Shown piece after piece: positions 1-8,445 of a stretch of 64,000 nt of DNA (positions are counted from its first letter, which is position 1; the number at the start of each line of letters is the position of its first letter). The stretch is from Hymenobacter norwichensis DSM 15439 (GTDB lineage: Bacteria; Bacteroidota; Bacteroidia; Cytophagales; Hymenobacteraceae): the NCBI RefSeq assembly GCF_000420705.1, contig NZ_ATVL01000007.1:248001-312000 (forward strand). Direction: 5' to 3'. The notes beneath the pieces were generated by a model. That model saw only the letters and a program-made list of their open reading frames with translations, had not been told where the DNA came from and did no database searches. A program made the translations under genes and the position numbers.

Positions 1-387
1 CACAAACACGGCCAGCCGAGGGCGCACCGCTTCCAGGAAAGTGAGCGCGTTGGCGGCCGTATCAAGCGGCAGATAGAACACATGGGCGGCGCCCGGCCAG
101 TTTTTACGCACCTCGTAGCCCGAGGGCGAGAAGAACGTCAGCACAATTTTGTGGTTGGGATGCTGTTGGCTGTAAGCCTCTATCAGCGGCCGCCCCTGTT
201 CAAACTCGCCCAAAGAAGCACAGTGAAACCAAGCCAACGGGGCTGTTTCATTGCGTAGAGTCTGCTGAATGTGCGGCAACAAATTGCGGCGGCCCTGTAT
301 CCATTGCGCCGCTTTGGGCACAAAGGGGGCTGCTAGTTGCAGAAGCAGCGCATATAGGCGTAGCGCTAAAGTATATAGGAAAAGCAA
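1..387 (-). CDS. waaA: 3-deoxy-D-manno-octulosonic acid (Kdo) transferase, N-terminal part, runs off the left edge
   Basis: Partial gene; about 129 N-terminal residues are in the window. WaaA adds Kdo from CMP-Kdo to lipid A precursor at the inner membrane. The sequence starts with a hydrophobic stretch, followed by a GRR motif and the segment WFHCASLGEFEQGRPLIE, then FFSPSGYEVRK. These match the Kdo-transferase N domain (GT30), where the invariant Glu in the LGEFEQ segment is catalytic. No ATG lies between the upstream in-frame stop (418-420) and the conserved region. I therefore chose TTG at 387-385, which leaves a short membrane anchor (LFLYTLALRLYALLLQL); the exact start is uncertain. Identity is fairly secure from motifs, and the C-terminal domain cannot be checked here. 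Confidence 0.85.
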   Translation of the reverse strand, partial: MLFLYTLALRLYALLLQLAAPFVPKAAQWIQGRRNLLPHIQQTLRNETAPLAWFHCASLGEFEQGRPLIEAYSQQHPNHKIVLTFFSPSGYEVRKNWPGAAHVFYLPLDTAANALTFLEAVRPRLAVFV

Positions 388-414
388 ATGCGGATTCGGG
401 TTGCAGGTGGCAGA

Positions 415-461
415 TTTTCAGCTGCCAATGCCAAGCAAAGCCTGACCTCGGCAGCTGAAAA
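415..461 (-). terminator. Hairpin between peroxiredoxin and waaA
   Basis: Perfect 12-bp inverted repeat (TTTTCAGCTGCC at 415-426, GGCAGCTGAAAA at 450-461) with a 23-nt loop. It lies between two minus-strand genes, 67 bp past the peroxiredoxin stop and just upstream of waaA. It could terminate the peroxiredoxin transcript, but the long loop and short U tract make this moderate. Confidence 0.45.
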
Positions 462-527
462 GAAGGGCAAAAGTACAGCTAACTACCGGTAGTTGGCTGC
501 TGCCCCCACACGTAACCCCGTTACGCA

Positions 528-1163
528 CTACGAGTGGCGCGCACCAAAAAACTTGGCCAATCCTTCCTTGGTGTTGGTTATAGCTTCCTGGCCGGGCTTC
601 CAGTTCACAGGACAAGCCTCGCCCGACGTCTCGTAGTGCTGTAGGGCGTCAATCATGCGTAGGGCTTCGTCTACGTTGCGGCCAAGGTGCCCATCGTTTA
701 CTACTTGGTGCCGTACGATGCCATCTTTGTCAATTAGAAACAAGCCACGGTAGGCCACCGGCGACCCAACAAACACCATTTCGCCGGCTTCGTTGTAGTC
801 ATAGCGCCCGCCTAGCACGTCGTAGTTAGCGGCAATTGTTTTGCTGGCATCGGCTACCAATGGGTACGTAACGCCTTCGATACCACCTTTTTCGCGCGGG
901 GTTTGTAGCCACGCCATGTGCGAGTAGCGCGTGTCAGTGGAGCAGGCTACCACAGCTACATTTTTAGCTTCAAATTCGGCTAAACGCTCCTGAAATGCCA
1001 GGATTTCGGTAGGGCAGACAAACGCGAAATCGGCTGGGTAAAAGTAGAACAGCACGTGCTTTTTGCCTAAGTAGCGGTCAAGCGAAAAGTCGGCCTCGAA
1101 TTCGCCGTTGACAATAGCAGTGGTTTTGAAAGAAGGAGCGCGCTTACCTACGAGGACGGCCAT
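528..1163 (-). CDS. Typical 2-Cys peroxiredoxin (AhpC/TSA family)
   Basis: 211-residue thiol peroxidase that reduces H2O2 and organic hydroperoxides in the cytoplasm, normally recycled by thioredoxin or AhpF. Visible motifs are the peroxidatic cysteine in FVCPTE (about residue 51) and the resolving cysteine in GEACPVNW (about residue 172). That spacing and length fit the Prx1/AhpC subgroup. The frame stays open upstream to 1280, but that extension is not peroxiredoxin-like. The ATG at 1163 gives the family start MAVLVGKRAPSF. It stands alone on the minus strand, 171 bp downstream of the lysC stop. The C-terminal YF motif of sensitive Prx1 enzymes is replaced by FFGARHS. Confidence 0.93.
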   Translation of the reverse strand: MAVLVGKRAPSFKTTAIVNGEFEADFSLDRYLGKKHVLFYFYPADFAFVCPTEILAFQERLAEFEAKNVAVVACSTDTRYSHMAWLQTPREKGGIEGVTYPLVADASKTIAANYDVLGGRYDYNEAGEMVFVGSPVAYRGLFLIDKDGIVRHQVVNDGHLGRNVDEALRMIDALQHYETSGEACPVNWKPGQEAITNTKEGLAKFFGARHS

Positions 1164-1334
1164 TTTGGGGTGCTGATTATGGGTGTGTTGATGGGAAAGA
1201 GTAGCTGCGTCAGGTGCTTTCAAATGCGCAGATTTCCTTCTTGCCCTAACGTAGGGATGACAACAAAGTTGAAGTGCCACTCATCCGCCCTTCAACCTGT
1301 CAGCTCAACAGTCAGAATTCAGCATAGTAACTCA

Positions 1335-2615
1335 TCAACCCCGGCACACAAACTGAAACGTCTGGCGGGTGCGCTGTTCGAGTAGTAGTTCCCGGCTGCT
1401 GGTGAGCTGCTGAATACTGGCCGCATCGTAGTTTTTGATGGTGTACAGTTCCAGGCCGGTGTTGTAGTGAATGGTAAACTGGTCGCGCAACGCTTCCAGT
1501 AGCTTTTCAAGGCGGTGCTCTGAAAAATCGGCGCAGATAGAAAAGCTAATGGCTGAGTTTTGCATCAGGTTGATTTTCAGGCGTGCCTGCGCCAGCGCCC
1601 CGAATATCACCTCCAGGTTTTCCTCGGAAATAAAGGCAAAGTCCCGGGACTCGAACGAAACCAGGCACTGATTCACTTTGCGGATAAACGCCGGTGCCAG
1701 CAAGCCGTGCTGGCAGTCATGAATCTTGGTGCCCTCGGCCGTGGGGTCCAAAAATGACTTCACGTACAGCGGAATCTGGCGTACGGCCAGCGGCTTGATG
1801 GTTTTGGGATGAATGACCGAAGCCCCGTAGTACGCCATTTCGATGGTTTCCTGGTAGCTGATTTCCGGGTAACGCACCGTGTTCTGGAAAATCTTGGGGT
1901 CAGCGTTGAGCAAACCCGCCACGTCCTTCCAAATCGTCACCGACTCGGCCTGTAGGCAGTAGGCCAGAATGGCGGCAGTATAGTCGGAGCCCTCCCGGCC
2001 AAGTGTGGTAGTAAGCCCGCTAGCCGTCCCGCCGATGAAGCCTTGTGTTACAATAGGGCCTTGGGTCAACAGTGGTGGAAGTGTGGTGGCAATGATACGC
2101 TCTGTGGTCGGCCAATCGACGCGGCCTTCGCGCCAAGCGTGGTCGGTGCGGATAAGGTGGCGGCAATCCAGCCACTGCGCCTTTAGCGCGCTAGCCACAA
2201 TGCGCGTTGCCAGCAACTCCCCGAAGCTCACCACTTGGTCGTACTGCTTGTCGAAGTCGCCGGACGTAAGCGTTGCCAGCCGGTCACTGAGTTGCTCTAG
2301 CAATTGATTGAGGCTGGGCTCGTTGGGCGTGTGGCCAAGTACATTGCCAGTTTGCTCGGGCAGTAGCTCCCGCGCCACACCTCGGTGAAAGTCAGTTAGC
2401 TGAGTTACGTGAGTGGTATAGTCTTGGCCGGCGTAGGCTAACTGAAAAATCTCCTCTAGCGCATTGGTCGTCTTGCCCATAGCCGACACCACAATCAGCA
2501 AGGAACTGCCAGCCCCTTGCTCTTGCACCACTCGAACGAGGTTGCGGATAGCGGCGGCATCTTTCACGGAGGCGCCGCCGAACTTATATGCTTTCAGGGA
2601 GTGCGAATTTTGCAT
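1335..2615 (-). CDS. lysC: Aspartate kinase, monofunctional
   Basis: 426-residue enzyme phosphorylating aspartate, the first step to lysine, threonine and methionine. Visible are the nucleotide-binding start KFGGASVKD (KFGGxSV family motif), GREGSDYTAA, KDVAGLLNADPK and MAYYGASVIHPKT. A C-terminal region of about 130 residues follows, consistent with paired ACT regulatory domains (FAFISEENLEVIFGAL onward). ATG 2615 is chosen because it immediately precedes the conserved start and because a -7 promoter box lies at 2621-2628, inside the longer frame starting at 2675. No homoserine dehydrogenase domain is fused. Feedback control by amino acids through ACT domains is expected from the family. Confidence 0.93.
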   Translation of the reverse strand: MQNSHSLKAYKFGGASVKDAAAIRNLVRVVQEQGAGSSLLIVVSAMGKTTNALEEIFQLAYAGQDYTTHVTQLTDFHRGVARELLPEQTGNVLGHTPNEPSLNQLLEQLSDRLATLTSGDFDKQYDQVVSFGELLATRIVASALKAQWLDCRHLIRTDHAWREGRVDWPTTERIIATTLPPLLTQGPIVTQGFIGGTASGLTTTLGREGSDYTAAILAYCLQAESVTIWKDVAGLLNADPKIFQNTVRYPEISYQETIEMAYYGASVIHPKTIKPLAVRQIPLYVKSFLDPTAEGTKIHDCQHGLLAPAFIRKVNQCLVSFESRDFAFISEENLEVIFGALAQARLKINLMQNSAISFSICADFSEHRLEKLLEALRDQFTIHYNTGLELYTIKNYDAASIQQLTSSRELLLEQRTRQTFQFVCRG

Positions 2616-2620
2616 GGCCC

Positions 2621-2650
2621 CAAATGTAGGAAATGAAGCTTGGCCTGAAA
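2621..2650 (-). promoter_or_regulatory. Promoter of lysC, predicted leaderless
   Basis: On the minus strand TACATTTG (2628-2621) matches the Bacteroidetes -7 consensus TAnnTTTG. TTTC at 2650-2647 sits 18 nt upstream as a near-consensus -33 box. Only five bases separate the -7 box from the ATG at 2615, so transcription should begin at or beside the start codon. Confidence 0.55.
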
Positions 2651-2742
2651 GTTTTGAGACGGCAATACGCAACACAATGGTTTGCGGAAAGGCCGAACCT
2701 AAGCGTAGCGAAATTTCGCTTTTTCAGCGCCGAAAAAGGGTT

Positions 2743-2750
2743 TAATTTTG
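2743..2750 (+). promoter_or_regulatory. -7 box upstream of fbp
   Basis: TAATTTTG matches TAnnTTTG and lies 31 bp upstream of the fbp ATG. I see no clear -33 TTTG at the right distance. Confidence 0.4.
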
Positions 2751-2781
2751 AGCACCTACCGACTCCATTTTTCAATTCTTT

Positions 2782-3798
2782 ATGAATCAACACGACAAAC
2801 TGGCGCTGCCCGTTGGCACTACCCTGGACCGTTTCATCATGCGCAAGCAGGAAGACTTTCCCTATGCCACCGGAGAATTGTCGCAGCTACTGCGCGACAT
2901 TGCTTTGGCCGCCAAAATCGTGAACCGCGAAATCAACCGCTCCGGCCTAATTGATATTGCCGGGGCCTACGGCAACCGCAACGTACAGGGCGAAGACCAG
3001 CAGAAGCTCGATGTTATTGCCAACATCCGCTTTATCCGGGCGCTTCGCAATGGGGGAGAGGTTTGCACCATTATCAGTGAGGAAGACGAAGAAGTTATCC
3101 AGACCGGTAACACGCAGGGCAAGTACATCGTGGCTATCGACCCGCTCGATGGCTCCTCAAACATTGATGTAAATGTGAGCATCGGTACTATTTTCAGTAT
3201 CTACCGCCGCGTATCGCCGACGGGCACTGAAGGTACCATGGCTGACTGCCTCCAAACCGGCACCAATCAGGTGGCGGCCGGCTACGTTATCTACGGCTCT
3301 AGCACCATGATGGTGTACACCACCGGCAACGGCGTGAACGGCTTCACCTACGAGCCGTCGTTGGGCGAGTTTTTCCTGTCGCACCCCCAGATTGTAACAC
3401 CCCAGACGGGCGCTGTGTACTCAGTGAACGAAGGCAGCTCGGCCTCTTTCTCGGCCGGCATGACTGGCTTCATCAACCACTGCAAAGAGGCGAATTACTC
3501 GGCCCGCTACATTGGTTCGTTGGTAGCCGATTTCCACCGTAACCTGCTGAAAGGTGGCATCTACATTTACCCGCCCACCAGCAAGTCGCCGAACGGCAAG
3601 CTGCGCTTGATGTATGAGTGCAACCCGCTGGCTTTTATTGTTGAGCAAGCCGGTGGCAAGTCCAGCAACGGCCGCACCCGCACCATGGAACTGCGCCCCG
3701 AGGACATGCACGCTCGTTGCCCATTATTCATTGGCTCGAAGGAATTGGTAGAAAAGGCTGAAGAATTCCTGGCTCAGGAAGAGGTAATAGAAAGCTAA
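2782..3798 (+). CDS. fbp: Fructose-1,6-bisphosphatase class I
   Basis: 338-residue cytosolic phosphatase converting fructose 1,6-bisphosphate to fructose 6-phosphate in gluconeogenesis. The metal-binding class I signature [17 protein letters not shown] is at about residues 119-135, preceded by the metal ligands EEDEE. The substrate loop segments [19 protein letters not shown] and [20 protein letters not shown] follow. Length is normal for the family. It faces lysC divergently and ends at a strong bidirectional terminator shared with the convergent DUF5606 gene. Gluconeogenic capacity fits the acetate module further right in the window. Confidence 0.96.
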   Translation: MNQHDKLALPVGTTLDRFIMRKQEDFPYATGELSQLLRDIALAAKIVNREINRSGLIDIAGAYGNRNVQGEDQQKLDVIANIRFIRALRNGGEVCTIISEEDEEVIQTGNTQGKYIVAIDPLDGSSNIDVNVSIGTIFSIYRRVSPTGTEGTMADCLQTGTNQVAAGYVIYGSSTMMVYTTGNGVNGFTYEPSLGEFFLSHPQIVTPQTGAVYSVNEGSSASFSAGMTGFINHCKEANYSARYIGSLVADFHRNLLKGGIYIYPPTSKSPNGKLRLMYECNPLAFIVEQAGGKSSNGRTRTMELRPEDMHARCPLFIGSKELVEKAEEFLAQEEVIES

Positions 3799-3815
3799 AA
3801 AGCAACTACATATTG

Positions 3816-3862
3816 CAATAAAAAAGGCCCGCCGGAAATTATCCGGCGGGCCTTTTTTATTG
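3816..3862. terminator. Bidirectional rho-independent terminator
   Basis: Perfect 21-bp stem (3816-3836 with 3842-3862), 5-nt loop AATTA. GC-rich core GGCCCGCCGGA is flanked by A and T runs on both sides, placed between the convergent fbp and DUF5606 genes, so it serves both strands. Confidence 0.93.
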
Positions 3863-3880
3863 CTAGGACTTTATTAAAAG

Positions 3881-4456
3881 CTACTCTTTGCTTTTGGCTG
3901 CTTTCTTAGCGGGCTTCTCGGTGGCTTCTGCCTCGTCGGTTTCCGCTTCCTTTTTCTTTGCTTTCACCTTCTTCGCTACGGGTTCATCGGCTGCCACCTC
4001 GTTGGTTTCGGCGGTTGGAGCATCTGCCTCAGTGGTGGTGGCTTCATCTTCGGTGGCGGGGGCCTGGTAAGGCAGGGTACTGCTTACGGCGTGGTACCAC
4101 TGCACCAACTTCTTGATATCCGACATGTACACCCGGTCCCGGTCGTAATCAGGGATAATCTCGCCCATGAAGGCCGTTAGGTCCCGGTCGTCCGACTTGT
4201 GGGTTACGGCGAGGTCAGCGCCGTATTTCTGGTGCACCCGGTCGAATACCTCCGTAAGCGGAACGGTCTGGTCGTAGTCCTGGGTGTAAATGGAAATTTC
4301 CTGGAGCAATGACACTTTATTGCGAGCCGAAGCTACCGAGCGGGTGGCCCGCGCATCCAGGCTTTCGATGATGACGCCAGCGCGGGTAGGTTTCACGAGG
4401 CGGTACAGACCGGGCATTCCGCTGATGGCGGCAATTTCCTTGAGGTCGTAGGGCAT
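3881..4456 (-). CDS. DUF5606 domain protein with Lys/Ala/Glu-rich tail
   Basis: 191 residues. The N-terminal ~130 residues (MPYDLKEIAAISGMPGLYRL, EISIYTQDYDQTVPLTEVFD) match what I know of the Bacteroidetes family DUF5606, whose function is unknown. The last ~55 residues are low complexity: first acidic (Glu/Thr/Ala), then basic with KKVKAKKKEAE and KPAKKAAKSKE, resembling histone H1-like tails that bind nucleic acid. No signal peptide, so cytoplasmic. It lies upstream of nothing obvious and ends at the shared terminator. DNA or RNA binding by the tail is inference only. Confidence 0.75.
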   Translation of the reverse strand: MPYDLKEIAAISGMPGLYRLVKPTRAGVIIESLDARATRSVASARNKVSLLQEISIYTQDYDQTVPLTEVFDRVHQKYGADLAVTHKSDDRDLTAFMGEIIPDYDRDRVYMSDIKKLVQWYHAVSSTLPYQAPATEDEATTTEADAPTAETNEVAADEPVAKKVKAKKKEAETDEAEATEKPAKKAAKSKE

Positions 4457-4487
4457 AAGTACAGAACAGTTATTGAAAAACGCAAAG

Positions 4488-4946
4488 TTACTCAGTTGCG
4501 GCGGCTTGGCCGGGCGCGGGCAGTTTAAATACGATGGGCAGGCTGGTCAGGATGGCGTAGTCGGGCTTTTTGAATTGCAGCAGCTTCACTACACGCAGGG
4601 CTTCCTCACCGCAGCCGCCACCTACTTGTTTCACCAACTTTACACCTTCCAGTGTACCACTCGTCGTTAGGGTGAAGCTCACCACACAGGTGCCCTGAAT
4701 CCGGTTGCGCTTGGCCAGAATCGGATATTTCTTCTCTTTCTCGATGAAAGCATACATGGCATCTTGGCCGCCTTCATAGTACTCGGCTACCGGAATGGCT
4801 TTGGTTACACCACCGGCCTGATGCTGCGGAGCAGTGGTAACAGGGGCTGTTTCGGGGGCAGGAGCGGCGGGCTTGGTAGTTTGCGCAAATGCGGGGGCTG
4901 CGCCCGCACATAGGCCCAGAGCCAGCGCGACAGTAAGTTTTTTCAT
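4488..4946 (-). CDS. Secreted TonB C-terminal domain protein
   Basis: 152 residues from ATG 4946. A cleavable signal peptide (MKKLTVALALGLCAGAAPAF-AQ) is followed by a Pro/Ala-rich linker. A TonB C-terminal fold covers about residues 55-145 (YPILAKRNRIQGTCVVSFTL, GGGCGEEALRVVKLLQFKKP). The RIQG-VVSFTV pattern and terminal VFKL strand are typical of the TonB_C family. Unlike true TonB it has a signal peptide rather than an N-terminal anchor helix. It is probably a free periplasmic domain of unknown partner, not the energy transducer itself. Two Cys residues (GTCVV, GGGCG) might form a disulfide. An upstream TTG in the same frame (4979) is less likely because it precedes the signal peptide. Confidence 0.8.
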   Translation of the reverse strand: MKKLTVALALGLCAGAAPAFAQTTKPAAPAPETAPVTTAPQHQAGGVTKAIPVAEYYEGGQDAMYAFIEKEKKYPILAKRNRIQGTCVVSFTLTTSGTLEGVKLVKQVGGGCGEEALRVVKLLQFKKPDYAILTSLPIVFKLPAPGQAAATE

Positions 4947-5023
4947 GAAGTTGAAACTGGGTGGTAAAAAGTAACGCAAGGCAGGAATACCTCGCGCGGC
5001 CTATAGGCAATTACAAGGCCAAT

Positions 5024-5641
5024 TTATGCATTCTGTTGGGTTTCGGCCAGTTGCCGGTTTACATTCTCAATGAAGCTCAACACTTCGTCGCGGCCGGTTT
5101 TCTCCTCGGCCGACGTAACGAAGTGCTGCGGCACTTCTTCCCAATTTTCGCTCATCTTCTTCATATAAGCGCTTACCTGCTGGCTGGTGCGGCTATGCGA
5201 CTGTTTATCGGCCTTGGTAAATACCATGACGAACGGAATGCCTTCAGTACCTAGCATTTCCATAAACTCCAGATCAACGGCTTGGGCAGGGTGGCGCGAA
5301 TCAATCAGCACAAACACGCAACTCAGGTTTTCGCGCTTACGCAGGTAGTAATTGATCATGCGGCCCCAAGCTTCCCGATTGGTTTTACTGGTTTTGGCAT
5401 AGCCATAACCTGGCAAATCCACTAGGTACCACTGCTTATTAATTATGAAGTGGTTGATTAATTGGGTTTTACCGGGCAGTGAAGACGTTTTGGCTAGGCC
5501 GCGCCGCTCCACTAGCATGTTGATCAACGACGACTTGCCTACGTTGGAACGGCCAATAAAAGCATACTCGGGTAGCGTAGGAGCGGGGCACTGATCTACG
5601 CGCGTGTTGCTCATCAGGAATTCAGCGTCACGGATTTGCAT
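5024..5641 (-). CDS. engB: Ribosome biogenesis GTPase EngB/YsxC
   Basis: 205-residue TRAFAC-class GTPase needed for assembly of the large ribosomal subunit. G motifs are all present: G1 GRSNVGKSS, G2 region with SLPGKTQLIN, G3 DLPGYGYAK, G4 TKAD, G5 SAEEKTG. Length is normal. The ATG at 5641 is 24 bp downstream of a TACCTTTG -7 box, which fixes the start well. Transcribed alone on the minus strand. Confidence 0.95.
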   Translation of the reverse strand: MQIRDAEFLMSNTRVDQCPAPTLPEYAFIGRSNVGKSSLINMLVERRGLAKTSSLPGKTQLINHFIINKQWYLVDLPGYGYAKTSKTNREAWGRMINYYLRKRENLSCVFVLIDSRHPAQAVDLEFMEMLGTEGIPFVMVFTKADKQSHSRTSQQVSAYMKKMSENWEEVPQHFVTSAEEKTGRDEVLSFIENVNRQLAETQQNA

Positions 5642-5665
5642 CGGAAAAGGAAACTAGTTTACGTA

Positions 5666-5673
5666 CAAAGGTA
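5666..5673 (-). promoter_or_regulatory. -7 box of engB
   Basis: Minus strand TACCTTTG, exact match to TAnnTTTG, 24 nt upstream of the engB ATG; predicts an untranslated leader of roughly 20 nt. No clear -33 box. Confidence 0.5.
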
Positions 5674-5722
5674 AGCAGTTCAGTAGCCGTCGTTGATTAA
5701 TATAAATTTTCAGCTAAAATCA

Positions 5723-5751
5723 TTGTGATTTGCGAAGCACGTCTATATTTG
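5723..5751 (+). promoter_or_regulatory. Promoter in the 458-bp engB/OmpA intergenic region
   Basis: TTG at 5723-5725, 18-nt spacer, TATATTTG at 5744-5751: a good Bacteroidetes promoter pointing to the OmpA-family gene at 6100. A second -7-like box TATCTTTG lies at 5867-5874. The rest of 5674-6099 is A+T-rich leader. I found no tRNA, riboswitch or credible coding frame in it. Confidence 0.55.
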
Positions 5752-6099
5752 CGCAGTTTCAGATAGATATCGAAATGATATATTCAAACCCGGCGTCCGC
5801 ATAAAGTGAAATTCAAGGGTAATCCACTAGTAATTGGATGAGGCTAAGGCCGTATTATAAAGTTTCTATCTTTGCCCGCAGATTGCCTTACCACGCACAA
5901 ATAGCTGATAAGGTCAATTGCACAAAAAGAGTTCTTTTTCGGGCATTTTACCACCAAAAAATACTTTTTTACTTAACCCTGGAACGGGTTTTCAGTATAA
6001 CGGGGCAACCTACAAGAAACACTACTGGCACACGCTGCTGCCGCGGTTTTATCTTCCCCATTCCTCCGCAACTCCTTATTCTTCAAACCCCCTCCAACA

Positions 6100-8316
6100 A
6101 TGGACAACTTAGTCAGAAGGTTATTGAAAGCCTCTTGCGCCTTCGCTCTTGCCGCTGCCGTGGCCCAGCCCGCGCTGGCTCAGAGCACGCGCAAGCAGCT
6201 CAAGACTGCAAATAAGTTCTTCGAACAAGAGAACTACCGGGCCTCTATCCCTTTCTACGAACAAGTGTTGGCCAAGGAGCCGAATAACCCGCTCGCACTG
6301 TTTCGGGCCGGTATTTCTTACATGTCGTTTGATAAGGAGAAAGCCAGTGACTACATCTATAAGGCCCAGAAGCTGAAGCCGAAGGTGTCGAAGGATGTGG
6401 AGTACTGGTTGGGGCGGGTTGACCACTTGAACTACAATTTCGACGAAGCTATTTCCCACTTTCAGGCCTATAACACCACGCTGAAAGCAAAGGACACGCG
6501 GAAAGCCGAATTGGCGCAGCTGATTCAGCACTCGAAAAACGCTAAGGTGCAGTTCAACAGCCCCAAGGATATTTTCGTGAAAAACCTGGGGCCTACGGTG
6601 AACACGCCGTATGCTGAGCATAGTCCGGTTATTTCATCGGATGACAAGATGCTACTTTTCACTTCGCGTGGTGAGAACGTAACGGGCGCCGGCAATACAG
6701 ATGGCAAGAAGGGCGGTAACATTGCTACTGATGGTGAGTACTACGAAGATATCTTCGAGACCAAACGCATCGACGACGAAAACTGGGACAAACCTCGCTC
6801 GTTGAGCGGCGTGCTGAACGGCAAAGGCCATGATGCTTCCACCCAGCTTTTCGACAACGATAGCAAGCTGCTGATGTATCGCCAAGATGAAAATGGCGAT
6901 ATTTTCTACTCCGAGAAATCGGGGGGCGACTGGACTCAGCCCAAAAAACTCAATCAAAACATCAACTCGAAAGCCTTTGAGTCAGATGCGTACATCACGC
7001 CAGATGGATTGACCATTTACTTCTCAACGGGTAAATACTCGGAGGATGGCACGCTGGATATCTACTACGCCACACGCCAGGCCGGTGGCGACTGGGGTGC
7101 TGCCAAATCGATGGGTAGCGCCATCAATACCAAGTACGATGACGACAGCCCGTATTTGAGCCGTGATGGTAAGACGTTGTACTTCTCGTCGCGCGGCCAC
7201 AACACGATGGGCGGTTACGATATTTTCAAGTCGGAGTACGACTCAATCGGCAAGAAGTGGGGCCGCCCTGAAAACATGGGCTACCCTATCAACACGCCTG
7301 ATGATGATACCTATTACCGCTTAAGCCCTGATGGCAGCTACGCTTATCTGTCGTCGTACCGCATTGGAGGCTATGGTGAGAAGGATATTTACACCATCAA
7401 CTATATCAAGAATGCCACTATTCGTGGTAAAGTGTTAAGCCAAAAGGATAGCACTGTCATTCCGGGTGTGGAGTTGGTGTTTAGTGGTACCCAAGCCGAC
7501 AAAACAGCACTGAGCTACCGCGACATTACCAAGCCAATCACCGGCGACTATCAGGTGAACGTGCTGTCGGGCCGCTCGTATCAGGTGGCTCTGTCGAAAG
7601 ATGGTAAGAACATCACCACGGAGGAATTTGCCATTCCGGTTTCTACCAACGACTCGACGGTTGTCGAAAAGAACTTCTACGTGCCATATGTAGATACCAC
7701 TTCGCAGGTGGCGTTCAAGAATATCTACTTCGATACCGATAAGTTCAAGCTGCGGCCGGAGTCGATTACCGAACTGAATAACATCAGCGGTATTCTGAAA
7801 GCCAACCCTGGCGTGAACATTTCAATCGAAGGCCATTGCGACTCGCGCAACACCGACGAGTACAACATGGTACTCGGCCAGAACCGCTCTAACGCCGCTT
7901 ATAACTACCTGAAGAAAGCCGGTATTGCTGAAACGCGCATGGTAACGGTGAGCTACGGTGAGCGTCGTCCGGCAGCTGCCAACGATTCGCCGGAAAACAT
8001 GCAGCTCAACCGCCGCGTGGAGTTCCGTCCCATTGTGAAGGAAGGCGAAGCTGCTCCGGTGCTGACGCCAGGCGCTCCGGCTCCCGCACCAGCCCCTCAG
8101 ACCGCTGCGCCGCTGCAACCCGGCAAAAGCAAAGTGAAGCTGGCCGATGGCACCAAGGTGAAAACCAAGGTGGATGAAGACAGCGACAAAGTGAAGGTGA
8201 AAACCAAAGGTGCTAACGACGAGAAAAGCAAGACTGTAACCAAGGACGGCACCATCGACTCGAAGGCTAAAGACGCCAGCGGACAGAAGGTCAAAGTGAA
8301 GACCGACAACGACTAA
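6100..8316 (+). CDS. OmpA family protein with TPR, PD40 propeller and CRD domains (PorE-like)
   Basis: 738 residues. Signal peptide (VAQPALAQS, about residues 10-28); TPR-like helices about 30-150 (KFFEQENYRASIPFYEQVLA); WD40-like PD40 beta-propeller about 170-440 with repeated SPYLSRDGKTLYFSSRG motifs. A carboxypeptidase-regulatory-like fold follows at about 444-530 (ATIRGKVLSQKDSTVIPGVE). An OmpA peptidoglycan-binding domain covers about 535-650 (IYFDTDKFKLRPES, NRRVEF). It ends in a Pro/Ala linker and a Lys/Asp repeat tail (KVKVKTK). This domain order is that of PorE, a T9SS component tethering the secretion machine to peptidoglycan. PorE itself is a lipoprotein and this protein has no lipobox, so a paralogous gliding/OmpA role is also possible. 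Two kilobases downstream lies porT. Confidence 0.85.
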   Translation: MDNLVRRLLKASCAFALAAAVAQPALAQSTRKQLKTANKFFEQENYRASIPFYEQVLAKEPNNPLALFRAGISYMSFDKEKASDYIYKAQKLKPKVSKDVEYWLGRVDHLNYNFDEAISHFQAYNTTLKAKDTRKAELAQLIQHSKNAKVQFNSPKDIFVKNLGPTVNTPYAEHSPVISSDDKMLLFTSRGENVTGAGNTDGKKGGNIATDGEYYEDIFETKRIDDENWDKPRSLSGVLNGKGHDASTQLFDNDSKLLMYRQDENGDIFYSEKSGGDWTQPKKLNQNINSKAFESDAYITPDGLTIYFSTGKYSEDGTLDIYYATRQAGGDWGAAKSMGSAINTKYDDDSPYLSRDGKTLYFSSRGHNTMGGYDIFKSEYDSIGKKWGRPENMGYPINTPDDDTYYRLSPDGSYAYLSSYRIGGYGEKDIYTINYIKNATIRGKVLSQKDSTVIPGVELVFSGTQADKTALSYRDITKPITGDYQVNVLSGRSYQVALSKDGKNITTEEFAIPVSTNDSTVVEKNFYVPYVDTTSQVAFKNIYFDTDKFKLRPESITELNNISGILKANPGVNISIEGHCDSRNTDEYNMVLGQNRSNAAYNYLKKAGIAETRMVTVSYGERRPAAANDSPENMQLNRRVEFRPIVKEGEAAPVLTPGAPAPAPAPQTAAPLQPGKSKVKLADGTKVKTKVDEDSDKVKVKTKGANDEKSKTVTKDGTIDSKAKDASGQKVKVKTDND

Positions 8317-8338
8317 GCTGTCGAGTTTGATAGGAACG

Positions 8339-8372
8339 GCGGGCCGGGCATTTGTCCGGCCCGCTTTTTTTT
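8339..8372 (+). terminator. Rho-independent terminator of the OmpA-family gene
   Basis: 9-bp GC stem GCGGGCCGG (8339-8347) with CCGGCCCGC (8356-8364), 8-nt loop, followed by eight T residues. Confidence 0.9.
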
Positions 8373-8445
8373 CAACATAATGGCTGAACAGACGTTATGA
8401 TTGGGCAATTTTGCTGTTCGTATCCTCGTTGTTCGCCCCAGAACC

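Noticed and set aside
5838..6215. 125-residue plus-strand frame ahead of the OmpA-family gene
   Set aside because: Overlaps the promoter/leader and the start of the real gene in another frame; no recognisable domain.
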